From Paenimyroides ummariense (GTDB taxonomy: Bacteria; Bacteroidota; Bacteroidia; Flavobacteriales; Flavobacteriaceae): a stretch of DNA of 64,000 nt. The position numbers were made by a program, and so were the translations under genes. How positions within the stretch are numbered: the first letter of the stretch is position 1; each line of letters opens with the position of its first letter. Shown here in pieces: positions 16,363 through 26,146 of this stretch. The stretch lies in assembly GCF_900115115.1 (NCBI RefSeq), contig NZ_FOVI01000004.1, forward strand, positions 62,001 through 126,000, written 5' to 3'. A model generated the notes under the pieces. It saw nothing but the letters and a program-made list of their open reading frames with translations, searched no databases and was not told the origin of the DNA.

Positions 16363-17370
16363 TTAGGCTTTTAACTTGTTTACATAAACAATTAAGTCTA
16401 AAAGTTTGGCAGAATAACCATATTCGTTATCGTACCACGAAACAATTTTAAAAAAGGTATCGTTTAGAGCAATTCCGGCATCGGCATCGATGATTGATGT
16501 ACGAGTATCCGAAAGAAAATCTTGCGAAACAACCGGTTCGTTTGTAAAACCTAAAATTCCTTTATAATTGGTTTCGGAAGCTTTTTTAAACACATTCATT
16601 AAGTTATTGTACGTTGTAGGTTTTGCCAGTTTAACGGTTAAATCTACCACCGAAACGTTTGGTGTTGGAATACGAAATGCCATTCCTGTCAATTTTCCTA
16701 CTAATTCAGGAATTACTTTGGTAACTGCTTTTGCCGCCCCTGTACTTGCTGGAATAATGTTGTTTAAAGCAGAACGACCACCACGAAAATCTTTCTTTGA
16801 AGCACCATCAACCACCAATTGTGATGCTGTGGCTGCGTGAACGGTGGTCATTAACCCTTCTACAATTCCGAATTCATCATTCAATATTTTAGCTATCGGC
16901 GCCAGACAGTTTGTGGTACATGAAGCGTTTGACAAAACCGTATCGTTTGCCGTAATTTTTTCTTCGTTTACACCGATTACAAACATTGGAATATCGTCTG
17001 ATGGAGATGAAATTACTACTTTCTTTGCTCCTGCCTGTAAATGCAAACCGGCTTTATCCATTGTTTTAAAAACACCCGAACAATCTGCAACAACTTCTAC
17101 ACCTACTTCGTTCCATTTTAATAAGGATGGATCTTTTTCTGCGGTAACTCGTATTTTTTTTCCATCGATAATCAAATTCGACCCATCTATAGAAATATCT
17201 TTTTTGAATATTCCGTGAACCGAATCATACTTTAATAGATATGCTAAAAGATCAATTTCCATTAAATCGTTTATTGCTACAATTTCCACATCGTTACGTT
17301 CAAATGATTCGCGTAAAACCAATCGTCCTATTCTTCCAAAACCGTTTATTCCAATTTTTACTTTTTCCAT
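16363..17370 (-). CDS. gapA: Glyceraldehyde-3-phosphate dehydrogenase, type I
   Basis: A 335-residue enzyme of normal length. The NAD-binding [11 protein letters not shown] motif lies at residues 7-17, the catalytic SNASCTTNC at 147-155 (nucleophile Cys151), and [10 protein letters not shown] near the C-terminus. It oxidises glyceraldehyde 3-phosphate to 1,3-bisphosphoglycerate in glycolysis and runs backwards in gluconeogenesis. It lies 3 bases after pfkA, so two glycolytic enzymes form one operon ending in the terminator near 16240. Confidence 0.97.
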   Translation of the reverse strand: MEKVKIGINGFGRIGRLVLRESFERNDVEIVAINDLMEIDLLAYLLKYDSVHGIFKKDISIDGSNLIIDGKKIRVTAEKDPSLLKWNEVGVEVVADCSGVFKTMDKAGLHLQAGAKKVVISSPSDDIPMFVIGVNEEKITANDTVLSNASCTTNCLAPIAKILNDEFGIVEGLMTTVHAATASQLVVDGASKKDFRGGRSALNNIIPASTGAAKAVTKVIPELVGKLTGMAFRIPTPNVSVVDLTVKLAKPTTYNNLMNVFKKASETNYKGILGFTNEPVVSQDFLSDTRTSIIDADAGIALNDTFFKIVSWYDNEYGYSAKLLDLIVYVNKLKA

Positions 17371-17373
17371 AAC

Positions 17374-18363
17374 TTAAATAGATAATATATCTGATATTCT
17401 TATTAATTCATCGTCGATTTTTGCTTCGCCTTTTACTGCTTTTTCCAACGGAGTGTACGCCATTAAATCGTTTTGAAGACCAATCATTACGTTTTTTTCT
17501 CCTTTTAACAACGCTTCAACCGCTGCAACACCCGATCTGCTTGCCAAAACACGATCAAAACAACTTGGTGAACCGCCGCGCTGAATATGTCCGATAACCG
17601 ATACACGTACATCGTATTCTGGTAAATGTTCTTCAACATAATCGCTTAATTCGTACACATTTTTTCCAGATTTTTCGCCTTCAGCAACAATGACAATACA
17701 GCTCGATTTTCCTGAAGCTTTGCTTCGTTTCAGTTTCTCTAACAATTTTGGCAAACCGATGTTTTCTTCGGGAATCAAAATTTCTTCTGCTCCTGCACCT
17801 ATTCCTGAATTTAAGGCGATAAATCCGGCATCGCGCCCCATCACTTCTACAAAGAAAATGCGTTTGTGCGATGTTGCCGTGTCGCGGATTTTATCAACCG
17901 CATCGATCACCGTATTTAAAGCCGTATCGTACCCAATAGTGTGCGATGTTCCGTAAATATCGTTATCAATAGTGCCGGGAATGCCTATCACAGGAATGTT
18001 GTATTCTTTAGAAAAGATCATTCCGCCGGTAAAACTACCGTCGCCACCAATGATTATCAGTGCATCGATTTGATATTTTTCTATGGTTTTATACGCTTTT
18101 TTTCTACCTTCGGCTGTCATAAATTCATCTGACCGAGCCGATTTTAAAATGGTTCCGCCTTTTGATACGATGTATTTAACATCGCGAGGTCCCATTTCTT
18201 TTACATCGCCGTCGATCAATCCTTCAAAACCACGGAAAACGCCGTAACAGGCAATTTCATAATAAGTACAAGCACGTACAACCGCCCTAATGGCTGCATT
18301 CATTCCCGGAGCATCGCCACCAGATGTAAGTACTCCTATTTTCTTTATTTTGTTTGATTTCAT
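17374..18363 (-). CDS. pfkA: ATP-dependent 6-phosphofructokinase
   Basis: A 329-residue enzyme of the bacterial PfkA family. The ATP-binding GVLTSGGDAPGMNAAIR lies at residues 10-26, GGDGSFTGG at 106-114, and the catalytic PGTIDNDI at 129-136, where Asp133 is the expected base. Gly at 110 after GGDG fits ATP rather than pyrophosphate use; the GGDGS pattern with Gly-Asp-Gly is typical of ATP-dependent enzymes. It catalyses fructose 6-phosphate to fructose 1,6-bisphosphate and is the first gene of the pfkA-gapA operon. Confidence 0.96.
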   Translation of the reverse strand: MKSNKIKKIGVLTSGGDAPGMNAAIRAVVRACTYYEIACYGVFRGFEGLIDGDVKEMGPRDVKYIVSKGGTILKSARSDEFMTAEGRKKAYKTIEKYQIDALIIIGGDGSFTGGMIFSKEYNIPVIGIPGTIDNDIYGTSHTIGYDTALNTVIDAVDKIRDTATSHKRIFFVEVMGRDAGFIALNSGIGAGAEEILIPEENIGLPKLLEKLKRSKASGKSSCIVIVAEGEKSGKNVYELSDYVEEHLPEYDVRVSVIGHIQRGGSPSCFDRVLASRSGVAAVEALLKGEKNVMIGLQNDLMAYTPLEKAVKGEAKIDDELIRISDILSI

Positions 18364-18387
18364 AAGTATTCTTAATATTTAAATTTT

Positions 18388-18522
18388 ACCACATAGTTTC
18401 ATAGAAAATATAGACTTTAGAGATTAAATAAAAATACATAGTTTTTTAAGCAACCCTTAAAAAGATGTGTGCCTACAATTGCTATGTAAATTAAGACCTA
18501 TAGTACTATATCTCTATGTGGT
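18388..18522. repeat. Intergenic element bounded by ACCACATAG/CTATGTGGT inverted ends
   Basis: Perfect 9-base inverted ends at 18388-18396 and 18514-18522 enclose about 117 AT-rich bases without an ORF; inner motifs (TTTCATAGA, GCTATGTAA) repeat the same CATAG/CTATG theme. From memory, similar CCACATAG-bounded intergenic elements recur in flavobacterial genomes; only one copy is in this window, so the repeat status is inference. Confidence 0.35.
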
Positions 18523-18582
18523 TAGTTAAATTATAAATTTATATTGTCTTCTTGTTCTCAAGAAACTAAAGATACAAAATAA

Positions 18583-18618
18583 ATTGAAAAAGCCAGAATC
18601 TATTTAGGTTCTGGCTTT
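18583..18618 (-). terminator. Terminator overlapping the tamB stop codon
   Basis: A perfect 10-base stem (AAAGCCAGAA at 18589-18598, TTCTGGCTTT at 18609-18618), followed on the minus strand by TTTTTCAATTT. The loop contains the stop codon of the TamB-type gene. Confidence 0.82.
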
Positions 18619-21600
18619 GTTTTTTGTTCTTCTTGAGTATCTTCTCGGCGTTTTTCTTGAAACTTGATGTAATCTAATCCGTAATCATCGTCTGAAGAAT
18701 TACTATTGTTCGGTTTGTTTTTCTCTGCTTCTTTTTGTTTGGCACGTTTGTCTGCACGAACCAATACTTTCTTTATCAGTTCTTTAAACGTATTAAAATC
18801 AACTTCGTAAGTTAAACCAATTCCTTGAGTATAATTGATGCCTTCACCAATATAGTTGATATCGTTTTCACGGTTGAAAACTCTTGCACGTAAGCTTCCA
18901 TCGTCATTTAAAAGCAACTGAACTTCCACATCGCCCACAATCACGTTTTCTTCACGTCCGCCAACCGGCACACCTAATTTACTGTTAACCAAAATGCGGT
19001 CGCTAATCTGGGTTGACAATGTTACACCTACACGGGCTGCATCGGTATCATCTCTGAAGGGATTGCGTTCACTTTGCGAATAATTCAGTCCAACGCGAAA
19101 CTTTCCTTCGGAATCTGAAAATAAATCATCGAACAAACTGCTGGCACGTTCAAACAAACTGCCGTAAACCGCATTTCCGCCCGTTGTTGTTGTAATAAAT
19201 CCGCCGGTAGCCAACAATGCCATAGCCTGCGTTTCACGCGTATCTTTATCGGCTAATTTATATTCTATTTCTGATTTAATAGTTGATGTTACGTTAGGAA
19301 AATCAATTAAGAAATCAATTTCGGGATTGCTTAAATTACCTTGCAATGCAATAGAAACTTCGGTATCAACCTTACGGTTAATTTCAGAACTTTCTACAAT
19401 TAACCCGGGATTCGACTGGGTTTTATAAACTGCCTTCAGATCTAAAATAGCATTTAACGGTTCGCCGTCCCAACGAATGGTTCCGTACTTAACAACATCG
19501 AGCTTTTTATCAATAATTCCACCGTATTTAAAATTGTATTCGCCGTTGTAAACCATAAAATCGCCCCACATGTTAAAGCGTCCAAGTGTGTTGATTTCCA
19601 TCGTAATAAAACCGGCGCCACTACCTTTCATTCCGTGACCAGAAGCGCGATCTAACAAAATTTCAATTTCGGCATCGGGCGTTATATAAAACTCGAAATT
19701 CAATTGAACACCACCAAAACGAGTATTGTTCATAGGGGTTTCGATACCTTTTAAACGGTTGGCTTTTTCTTGTGGCGATAAAAAGTGAACAAAATTATTG
19801 TCGCCCAATCCACCGGCATCATCTAACGGAATTTTAATATTTGTCCCTTTTTTAGATTCTGCTTCAATGGTTACAACCAAACTTTCTACAGGTCCTTTTA
19901 TGGTTGCAGATCCATCGATAAAAGCCGTTCCGTAATAAGGCGTTCCTTCTTTATAATCGCTGTCTAACGCCAATAAATTATCTGAAGACAATTTTGCATC
20001 GATGTTCCAGTTTTTTAGTTTGTTGTGCGAAATGGTTCCGTTTAATAATCCTTTTGTTTTGTGTTTGGAATCGGTAATGTTTACATTTCTAAGGATAAAC
20101 TGACTTTCGGTAACATCAAGCGGTGCGTTTTCATCGAACAAATAATCAACACCTGTAAAAACAGGACGCATTCCGGCATTTGTTAGATATAATTTTCCTT
20201 CGATATCTGGATCTTTATGTGTTCCCTGAATGGTTGCACGACCAGATGCATCGCCACGGACATCGGACATAATCGATGATAAAAACGGTGCAATGGCTTT
20301 TAGGTTGAACTTGTTAAAACCGGCATCTAAATTCAATTTACTTTGACCTTTGCTCACAGAAATTAATCCGTTCATATAGAAATTCTCGGTAAAATCGTTC
20401 ACAATATTTGATCGAACATTGAAATTCTGCAACGATTCATCTCCTTCTACTTCAAAATTAAACAGACCAAGCAGTACATCGTTAATCTCTAAATTCTCGA
20501 CATTTAACTTCGATTTCGGTTTAAAAACATTGTTTTCTTGTACAAAAGAAACGTTTCCGTTGATTAATCCGGCAAAGGTTAAATTGGTTAAATCAGGTGT
20601 GATTTTATCCAATTCTACATTTTCAAATTCCAGATTCAAATCTTTATAATTATTGCCGTGCATGCTTCCGTTCAGCAAAACCATTTGCTCGTTGTGCGAA
20701 AGCTGAATGTCTTCAATAACAAAATCGTTAATTTCTTTATTAAAAATGATGCGGTTTTTATCGTTGTTGTATTCATTTAAATACCAAAGTGATTCTTTAA
20801 ACTGAATTTCTGATTTTTCGATTCCGACTACCGATTTATTTTCTTCATCGATAGTATGATAAAAATTCAGGTAATACTTATCGGCTGCTGCAGTTCCGCC
20901 TTTAAACTGCGTATCAACATACAGCGTATCATTTTTCTTGGCGTTGTTCAGTACAAAATCGTATGCTTTGTAAGCCTTTAAATCTATGGTATCAACAGCT
21001 ACAAAAGCATTTTGATTTTCACGCAGACTGTTCACATCAATCTGAATATTGGTCAGTTTATTATCACCATACTTCACAAAAGGCGTGTTCATTATTAAAA
21101 CAAATTCGCCGCTATCTGCTGTGATTTTACCAGAAATAGAGGTTTCGTCGGCAATTTCTAGTTTTGGAACAAACAAATCGACAATCTTATTCTGAATATC
21201 CAAATTGTATTCGATAAACTGATTAGTAGCAATTTTATTGGGCGAATAGTTTTTATACAGTCGTCCCAATGAGTTTTCTACAATTCCCTTAAGCTGATTG
21301 TATTTAAAATTCCCGCGAATATAGCCGTTTACAATATCGTTGGATTTTATATCAATTCTGCGGATGTTATTTTCCTGAAATTCAGATTTAATAGAAAGGC
21401 TGTCAAAAGCGTAGGTTTCTTTAGAATTGGTGTAAGTGGCATTCTGCGCCAAAACGGTTCCTTCAAACGTATCCAGGTTTTTGCCGGTTCCCATCAATTC
21501 AAAATGACCTTTAAAAACACCCAGCGAATCTTTTACAATATGCAACGCGTTCATGTTTAAATGCTCGATATCTGCCTTAAAATCAACTGCGGTTTTGTCT

Positions 21601-23069
21601 GTTGAAAGATCTAAAGTTCCATTGAAATCAAGCAGTGCATTTGGATCTTTACTTACCAAAATTCCGGTATATGCAGGCAATTTCAAGCTACCATCGATCG
21701 TAATATCTTTATACGAATAATTGTTAAATGTAAACTGCTGTACCTGACTTTTTATAATGGTGTTGAACGACTCGGGATCGAAACTTTTACCATCAACCGA
21801 AGCAGTTAAGGTTGCCGTGCCGATTTTTTCGTTTTCAATCAACCCGCCAATATCAAAATTATCAAGCGTAATATCGCCTTTATAAGTTGCGTTTTGCTTT
21901 TGATTTATGTTCCATAATTCTACATCGGCCATAGCAAAACCAAGATTTGTAGTAGCTTCTACATTGGCATCCACATAAAAATTTTCGTACGCAACAGATC
22001 CTTGCAAATTAAGCAAACCCAATTTTTCCAACTGAACCGGCAACGATTTTCCTAAAACATTCGGCAATAGTGCTACGGCATTAGATCGAGTAATATTCAG
22101 GCGATTCAGATTAGCTTCAACACGAAACGGATTTTTCTTTACAAACAAATTTTTTAAAGCGAAGTTCCCAATGATTTCAGATCCAAATTTATCAGAAAGC
22201 TGCGTGTTTTCAAGCTTAAAATTATTCAGCGTACCTGTTGCTTTTGTGGTTAAATACAAAACATTATTGGCACCAAATTCTTTATAAAAATATTTTAAAT
22301 CGTTTGTTGCAACCTTGGTTTTATTAAGATCTACCGCCAAATTTACCTTTTCGGTAAAATATTTTAAATCGCCTTCGGCATAACGCATCGCGATATTTCC
22401 TTTGATATACGATTCTTCGGTTTCAACGGCAAAAGGTTTTAAATCCATCGAAGTTTTGGTCATAGAAAAACTTGTAACCAAATCTTTTATGTAAATTCCG
22501 CGCTTGTCTTTTAAAGATAATTTGGTGATATCGGCATTAATATTTGGTCCGCGAACAATTAGTTTGTTCAATGAACCGTTCATTTCTTTAAAATCAATCG
22601 GTGTATTTCCGGTATTATCATCGGTAATTTTAAACCTTCCGTTGGTAAGATCCAAATGATCAATCTTCATTAAAAACTTACCGCTTCCGGGTTTTCCGTC
22701 ATCAAAAACAGCAATAAACTTGTCTAAATTGGTTAATGTATCGCCTTTGTATTTATGGATAAAAAAATTAACATCCTGAATTTCGGTACTACCAAACAAC
22801 AATTTTCCTTCGGTCAACTGTTTAAAATCAGTAATATCGGTGTATAATCGGTCAATGTAGGCTAAATCGTTGTTTCGGTCGTCTAAAACATGCACTTTTT
22901 TCATTAGAACCGTTCCATCCAACTGTACGGCAACCTGCCCAATCGACGTTCGGATATTGAATTGTTCATTAATTTTTGTAGTAGCATAATGCGCCAATTC
23001 TGTCTGAACTATAGGTGTGGTAATGATTACGGCTGCCAGTATAAAAACCAGCGCCAAGCCCAACAGCAA
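18600..23069 (-). CDS. TamB/DUF490-family translocation and assembly protein
   Basis: A 1489-residue (or slightly longer) protein with one N-terminal membrane anchor and a very long beta-strand-rich body, the layout of TamB/AsmA-like proteins that bridge the inner and outer membranes and carry phospholipids. The TamB domain occupies roughly the last 450 residues: FGGVQLNFEFYI, GRFNMWGDFMVYNGEYNFKYGG and the LSNPEIDFLIDFP motif near residue 1265. The C-terminus is highly charged. The start is unclear: no ATG precedes the hydrophobic segment in frame; TTG at 23069 would remove about 18 residues that look conserved in type (basic stretch KAIKKLFK before the membrane segment). A -7 box (TATTTTTG) lies at 23140-23147. 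Confidence 0.88.
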   Translation of the reverse strand: MLLGLALVFILAAVIITTPIVQTELAHYATTKINEQFNIRTSIGQVAVQLDGTVLMKKVHVLDDRNNDLAYIDRLYTDITDFKQLTEGKLLFGSTEIQDVNFFIHKYKGDTLTNLDKFIAVFDDGKPGSGKFLMKIDHLDLTNGRFKITDDNTGNTPIDFKEMNGSLNKLIVRGPNINADITKLSLKDKRGIYIKDLVTSFSMTKTSMDLKPFAVETEESYIKGNIAMRYAEGDLKYFTEKVNLAVDLNKTKVATNDLKYFYKEFGANNVLYLTTKATGTLNNFKLENTQLSDKFGSEIIGNFALKNLFVKKNPFRVEANLNRLNITRSNAVALLPNVLGKSLPVQLEKLGLLNLQGSVAYENFYVDANVEATTNLGFAMADVELWNINQKQNATYKGDITLDNFDIGGLIENEKIGTATLTASVDGKSFDPESFNTIIKSQVQQFTFNNYSYKDITIDGSLKLPAYTGILVSKDPNALLDFNGTLDLSTDKTAVDFKADIEHLNMNALHIVKDSLGVFKGHFELMGTGKNLDTFEGTVLAQNATYTNSKETYAFDSLSIKSEFQENNIRRIDIKSNDIVNGYIRGNFKYNQLKGIVENSLGRLYKNYSPNKIATNQFIEYNLDIQNKIVDLFVPKLEIADETSISGKITADSGEFVLIMNTPFVKYGDNKLTNIQIDVNSLRENQNAFVAVDTIDLKAYKAYDFVLNNAKKNDTLYVDTQFKGGTAAADKYYLNFYHTIDEENKSVVGIEKSEIQFKESLWYLNEYNNDKNRIIFNKEINDFVIEDIQLSHNEQMVLLNGSMHGNNYKDLNLEFENVELDKITPDLTNLTFAGLINGNVSFVQENNVFKPKSKLNVENLEINDVLLGLFNFEVEGDESLQNFNVRSNIVNDFTENFYMNGLISVSKGQSKLNLDAGFNKFNLKAIAPFLSSIMSDVRGDASGRATIQGTHKDPDIEGKLYLTNAGMRPVFTGVDYLFDENAPLDVTESQFILRNVNITDSKHKTKGLLNGTISHNKLKNWNIDAKLSSDNLLALDSDYKEGTPYYGTAFIDGSATIKGPVESLVVTIEAESKKGTNIKIPLDDAGGLGDNNFVHFLSPQEKANRLKGIETPMNNTRFGGVQLNFEFYITPDAEIEILLDRASGHGMKGSGAGFITMEINTLGRFNMWGDFMVYNGEYNFKYGGIIDKKLDVVKYGTIRWDGEPLNAILDLKAVYKTQSNPGLIVESSEINRKVDTEVSIALQGNLSNPEIDFLIDFPNVTSTIKSEIEYKLADKDTRETQAMALLATGGFITTTTGGNAVYGSLFERASSLFDDLFSDSEGKFRVGLNYSQSERNPFRDDTDAARVGVTLSTQISDRILVNSKLGVPVGGREENVIVGDVEVQLLLNDDGSLRARVFNRENDINYIGEGINYTQGIGLTYEVDFNTFKELIKKVLVRADKRAKQKEAEKNKPNNSNSSDDDYGLDYIKFQEKRREDTQEEQKTKPEPK

Positions 23070-23214
23070 CCCAAACAGTATTTTAAAAAGTTTTTTGATA
23101 GCCTTATTTGTTTTAAATTTGCTTTTTAATTTAAAGAAACAAAAATACTAATTTATGTAAGTTAATACGGTATTTAATATACTTTATACACATAAATTAT
23201 ACCGATTTTTTACA

Positions 23215-24234
23215 ATGGAACAATTAAAGTACATTTTGGCGATTGAAAGTTCGTGCGATGATACCGGTGCAGCCGTATTATGCAACGATAAAGTATTGAG
23301 CAATGTGGTGGCAAAGCAGGAAATTCACGAGTTGTACGGCGGTGTAATTCCCGAATTGGCTTCCCGCGCACATCAGCAAAATATTGTGCCCGTTGTAGAA
23401 GTTGCCTTGCAAAAAGCCGGCATACAAAAAACCGATTTAAGTGCTATTGCATTTACGCAAGGTCCGGGTTTAATGGGATCTTTGCTGGTTGGTGGTTCTT
23501 TTGCGAAATCGTTAAGTATGGCGTTAGATATTCCGTTGATTGCCGTAAACCACATGCACGCTCATATTTTGGCTCATTTTATTGATGAAGAAGGATTTGA
23601 TAAACCTACATTTCCGTTTTTGGCGATGACAATTAGTGGCGGACATACACAGATTGTGAAAGTGAATTCTTTTGTTGATATGGAAATTTTAGGCGAAACG
23701 ACCGATGATGCTGTTGGTGAGGCTTATGATAAAACAGCAAAAATATTAGGTTTTCCTTATCCAGGTGGACCTTTGATTGACAAACATGCACAAAACGGAA
23801 ACCCAAAAGCATACATGTTTACCAAACCAAAAGTTGACGGATTGAATTTTAGTTTTTCGGGTTTAAAAACGCAGATTTTATATTTTATTCAGAAAGAAGT
23901 TCAAAAAAATCCTGATTTTATTAAAGAAAATATCGATGATATTTGTGCTTCTGTGCAAAACATCATCATTAAAATTTTAATGGATAAAATGAAGCTTGCC
24001 GTTGAACAAACCGGAATTACCCAGATTGCAATTGGCGGCGGTGTATCGGCGAATTCGGGCATTCGCAAAGCTTTAAAAGAAACCGAAACCAAATACGGTT
24101 GGAAAACCTTTATTCCAAAATTTGAATATACAACCGATAATGCCGCAATGATTGGTATTGTTGGTTATCATAAATTTAATTTAGGAATTTTTAGTGATGA
24201 TGAAGTAGTTTCTAAAGCAAGATTAGAGTTTTAA
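23215..24234 (+). CDS. tsaD: tRNA N6-threonylcarbamoyladenosine transferase TsaD
   Basis: A 339-residue ASKHA-fold protein of normal length. ILAIESSCDDTGAA (residues 7-20) is the N-terminal nucleotide-binding motif, HMHAH at 113-117 holds the metal ligands, and SGGHTQIV near residue 139 and GGGVSANSGIR near 265 complete the active site. With TsaB, TsaE and TsaC it puts threonylcarbamoyl on A37 of tRNAs that read ANN codons. It is followed by rsmE after 2 bases, so the two RNA-modification genes form an operon; it is divergent from tamB. Confidence 0.96.
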   Translation: MEQLKYILAIESSCDDTGAAVLCNDKVLSNVVAKQEIHELYGGVIPELASRAHQQNIVPVVEVALQKAGIQKTDLSAIAFTQGPGLMGSLLVGGSFAKSLSMALDIPLIAVNHMHAHILAHFIDEEGFDKPTFPFLAMTISGGHTQIVKVNSFVDMEILGETTDDAVGEAYDKTAKILGFPYPGGPLIDKHAQNGNPKAYMFTKPKVDGLNFSFSGLKTQILYFIQKEVQKNPDFIKENIDDICASVQNIIIKILMDKMKLAVEQTGITQIAIGGGVSANSGIRKALKETETKYGWKTFIPKFEYTTDNAAMIGIVGYHKFNLGIFSDDEVVSKARLEF

Positions 24235-24236
24235 TT

Positions 24237-24941
24237 ATGCAGTTATTTTACGCTCCGGATATAGACAATGAAACAAATGAGTTCACTTTTGACAAAGAAG
24301 AAAGTAAACACATTGTTAAAGTTTTACGCAAATTAGAAGGTTCTATTTTACACATTACCAACGGAAAAGGTTTTTTGTTTTTTTGTGAAGTTATTTTAGC
24401 ATCTGAAAAAAAATGTGTGGTTAAAATAAACGAATCGCAATTCACTGAACCAAGAAATTTTCGAATTCACATGGTGGTTGCACCTACAAAAATGAACGAT
24501 CGTTACGAATGGTTTTTAGAGAAAGCTGCTGAAATTGGCGTGGATGAAATTACCCCTATTATTTGCGATCATTCTGAACGAAAGATTATCAAGACCGAAC
24601 GTTTTGATAAAATTTTAATCAGTGCCATGAAGCAATCAAACCAAATGTATTTACCCATTTTAAACGAACCAATAAAGCTGACCGATTTTTTATTGAAAGA
24701 AATCAACGGACAAAAATTTATTGCACACTGTGAAGAAACCGATAAAGTTGAATTAAAAGACCGAATTGAAACACAACAGAATTATACGTTGTTGATTGGT
24801 CCTGAAGGTGATTTTTCTACAAACGAAATCAACAAAGCATTGGCGAAAGGTTATTTGCCCGTTGCTTTAGGGAATACACGTTTGCGTACCGAGACTGCTG
24901 CAATTGTCGGTTGTCATACGTTGGTTTTAGCTAATAATTAG
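24237..24941 (+). CDS. rsmE: 16S rRNA (uracil-1498-N3)-methyltransferase RsmE
   Basis: A 234-residue SPOUT-family methyltransferase. An N-terminal PUA-like domain (HIVKVLRKLEG near residue 21) precedes the SPOUT domain, with VAPTKMNDRYEWFLEKAAEIGV near residues 80-101 and the knot motifs LLIGPEGDFSTNEI and ALGNTRLRTETAAI at about 182-223. It methylates U1498 of 16S rRNA. Located directly after tsaD. Confidence 0.95.
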   Translation: MQLFYAPDIDNETNEFTFDKEESKHIVKVLRKLEGSILHITNGKGFLFFCEVILASEKKCVVKINESQFTEPRNFRIHMVVAPTKMNDRYEWFLEKAAEIGVDEITPIICDHSERKIIKTERFDKILISAMKQSNQMYLPILNEPIKLTDFLLKEINGQKFIAHCEETDKVELKDRIETQQNYTLLIGPEGDFSTNEINKALAKGYLPVALGNTRLRTETAAIVGCHTLVLANN

Positions 24942-24951
24942 TTTAAATTTT

Positions 24952-26130
24952 ATGATATTAACATCTGATTTAAAACGATTTATAAAAGACAACTTAAAGC
25001 AAGACATTAATAAATTAGCTTTAAAGAAAAATCCGTTTGTTGATTATGAATGGTCTTGGATTTTAAATCAGATACAAGCAAAACAGAAAGCCGAAAAAAA
25101 ATTACCCACTTGGTTTGGTAACGATGATATTATTTTTCCAAGCACCTTATCAATTGAACAAACTTCATCGGAAACCTTGGCAAAGTTTAAAGCAGAATTA
25201 ATTTCAGGAGAAAAACTAATCGACTTAACAGGTGGTTTTGGTGTGGATGATTTTTATTTTGCTAAACGTTTTAAAAAAGTTGTTCATTGCGAATTTCAAG
25301 AAGATTTATCAGCAATTGTTCAACATAACTTTAAAGTGTTGAATGCAGATAATATCGAAACTGTTTCAGGTGACAGTATTTCTTACTTGCAAAATTCAAC
25401 TGAAAAATTTGATTGGATTTATATTGATCCTGCTCGAAGAGATGATAAAAAAACGAAAGTTTTTCTTTTGAAAGATTGTACACCAAACGTTGTTGAGTTG
25501 CATGATTTGTTGTTTGAAAAATCAGACAATATTTTAATTAAAGTCGCTCCGTTACTTGATATTTCGTCCATTTTAAACGAATTAAACAACGTTAAAACTA
25601 TTTATGCGATTGGTTTACAAAACGAAGTGAAAGAGCTTTTAATTTTTCTGCAAAAAGATTTCACAGATCAAGCAGAACTTATTGCAGTCAATATTTCAAA
25701 TGATGGAACCATTCATCAAGATACTTTTTCTTTAAATGATACTGCAGATTCACAGTTATCACTTCCGTTAAATTATCTTTATGAACCATTCAGCAGTTAT
25801 CTTAAATTGGGGGCTTACAACAGTATTGCTGTAAAATTCAATGTAAGTAAACTGCACAAACATTCGCATTTATATACTTCAAATGAATTGATTGATTTTC
25901 CAGGTCGATCTTTCAAAATAGAACAAATTGTTTCGTACAATAAAAAAGATATTAAGTTTTTAGAAAATACAAAGTGTAATATAACCACTCGAAATTTTCC
26001 TTTAAAAGTGGAGGAAATCCGTAAAAAACATAAAATAAAAGACGGTGGCGATTTGTATGCTTTTTTTACTACTGATTTGAATAATGATAAAATTGTCGTG
26101 ATTTGTAAAAAAATAACGACCGATAATTAA
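24952..26130 (+). CDS. Class I SAM-dependent methyltransferase with THUMP-like domain
   Basis: A 392-residue protein. After an N-terminal helical region (residues 1-90) comes a Rossmann methyltransferase core: LIDLTGGFGVDDFYFAKRF (about residues 93-111) is the SAM-binding motif I and WIYIDPARRDD (about 160-170) replaces the usual DPPY catalytic motif by DPAR. The last 100 residues fit the THUMP-like domain found in this flavobacterial family. An RNA substrate is inferred from that domain and from the tsaD-rsmE neighbours (10-base gap). The target base is unknown. Confidence 0.85.
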   Translation: MILTSDLKRFIKDNLKQDINKLALKKNPFVDYEWSWILNQIQAKQKAEKKLPTWFGNDDIIFPSTLSIEQTSSETLAKFKAELISGEKLIDLTGGFGVDDFYFAKRFKKVVHCEFQEDLSAIVQHNFKVLNADNIETVSGDSISYLQNSTEKFDWIYIDPARRDDKKTKVFLLKDCTPNVVELHDLLFEKSDNILIKVAPLLDISSILNELNNVKTIYAIGLQNEVKELLIFLQKDFTDQAELIAVNISNDGTIHQDTFSLNDTADSQLSLPLNYLYEPFSSYLKLGAYNSIAVKFNVSKLHKHSHLYTSNELIDFPGRSFKIEQIVSYNKKDIKFLENTKCNITTRNFPLKVEEIRKKHKIKDGGDLYAFFTTDLNNDKIVVICKKITTDN

Positions 26131-26146
26131 TCGGTCGTTTTCTTTA
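26115..26146. terminator. Bidirectional terminator overlapping the THUMP-like gene's stop codon
   Basis: A perfect 9-base stem (AACGACCGA at 26115-26123, TCGGTCGTT at 26131-26139). T-rich tracts flank both sides: TTTTCTTT on the plus side and, on the minus strand, ATTTTTTT. It serves both the plus-strand methyltransferase gene and the convergent mqo. Confidence 0.85.
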
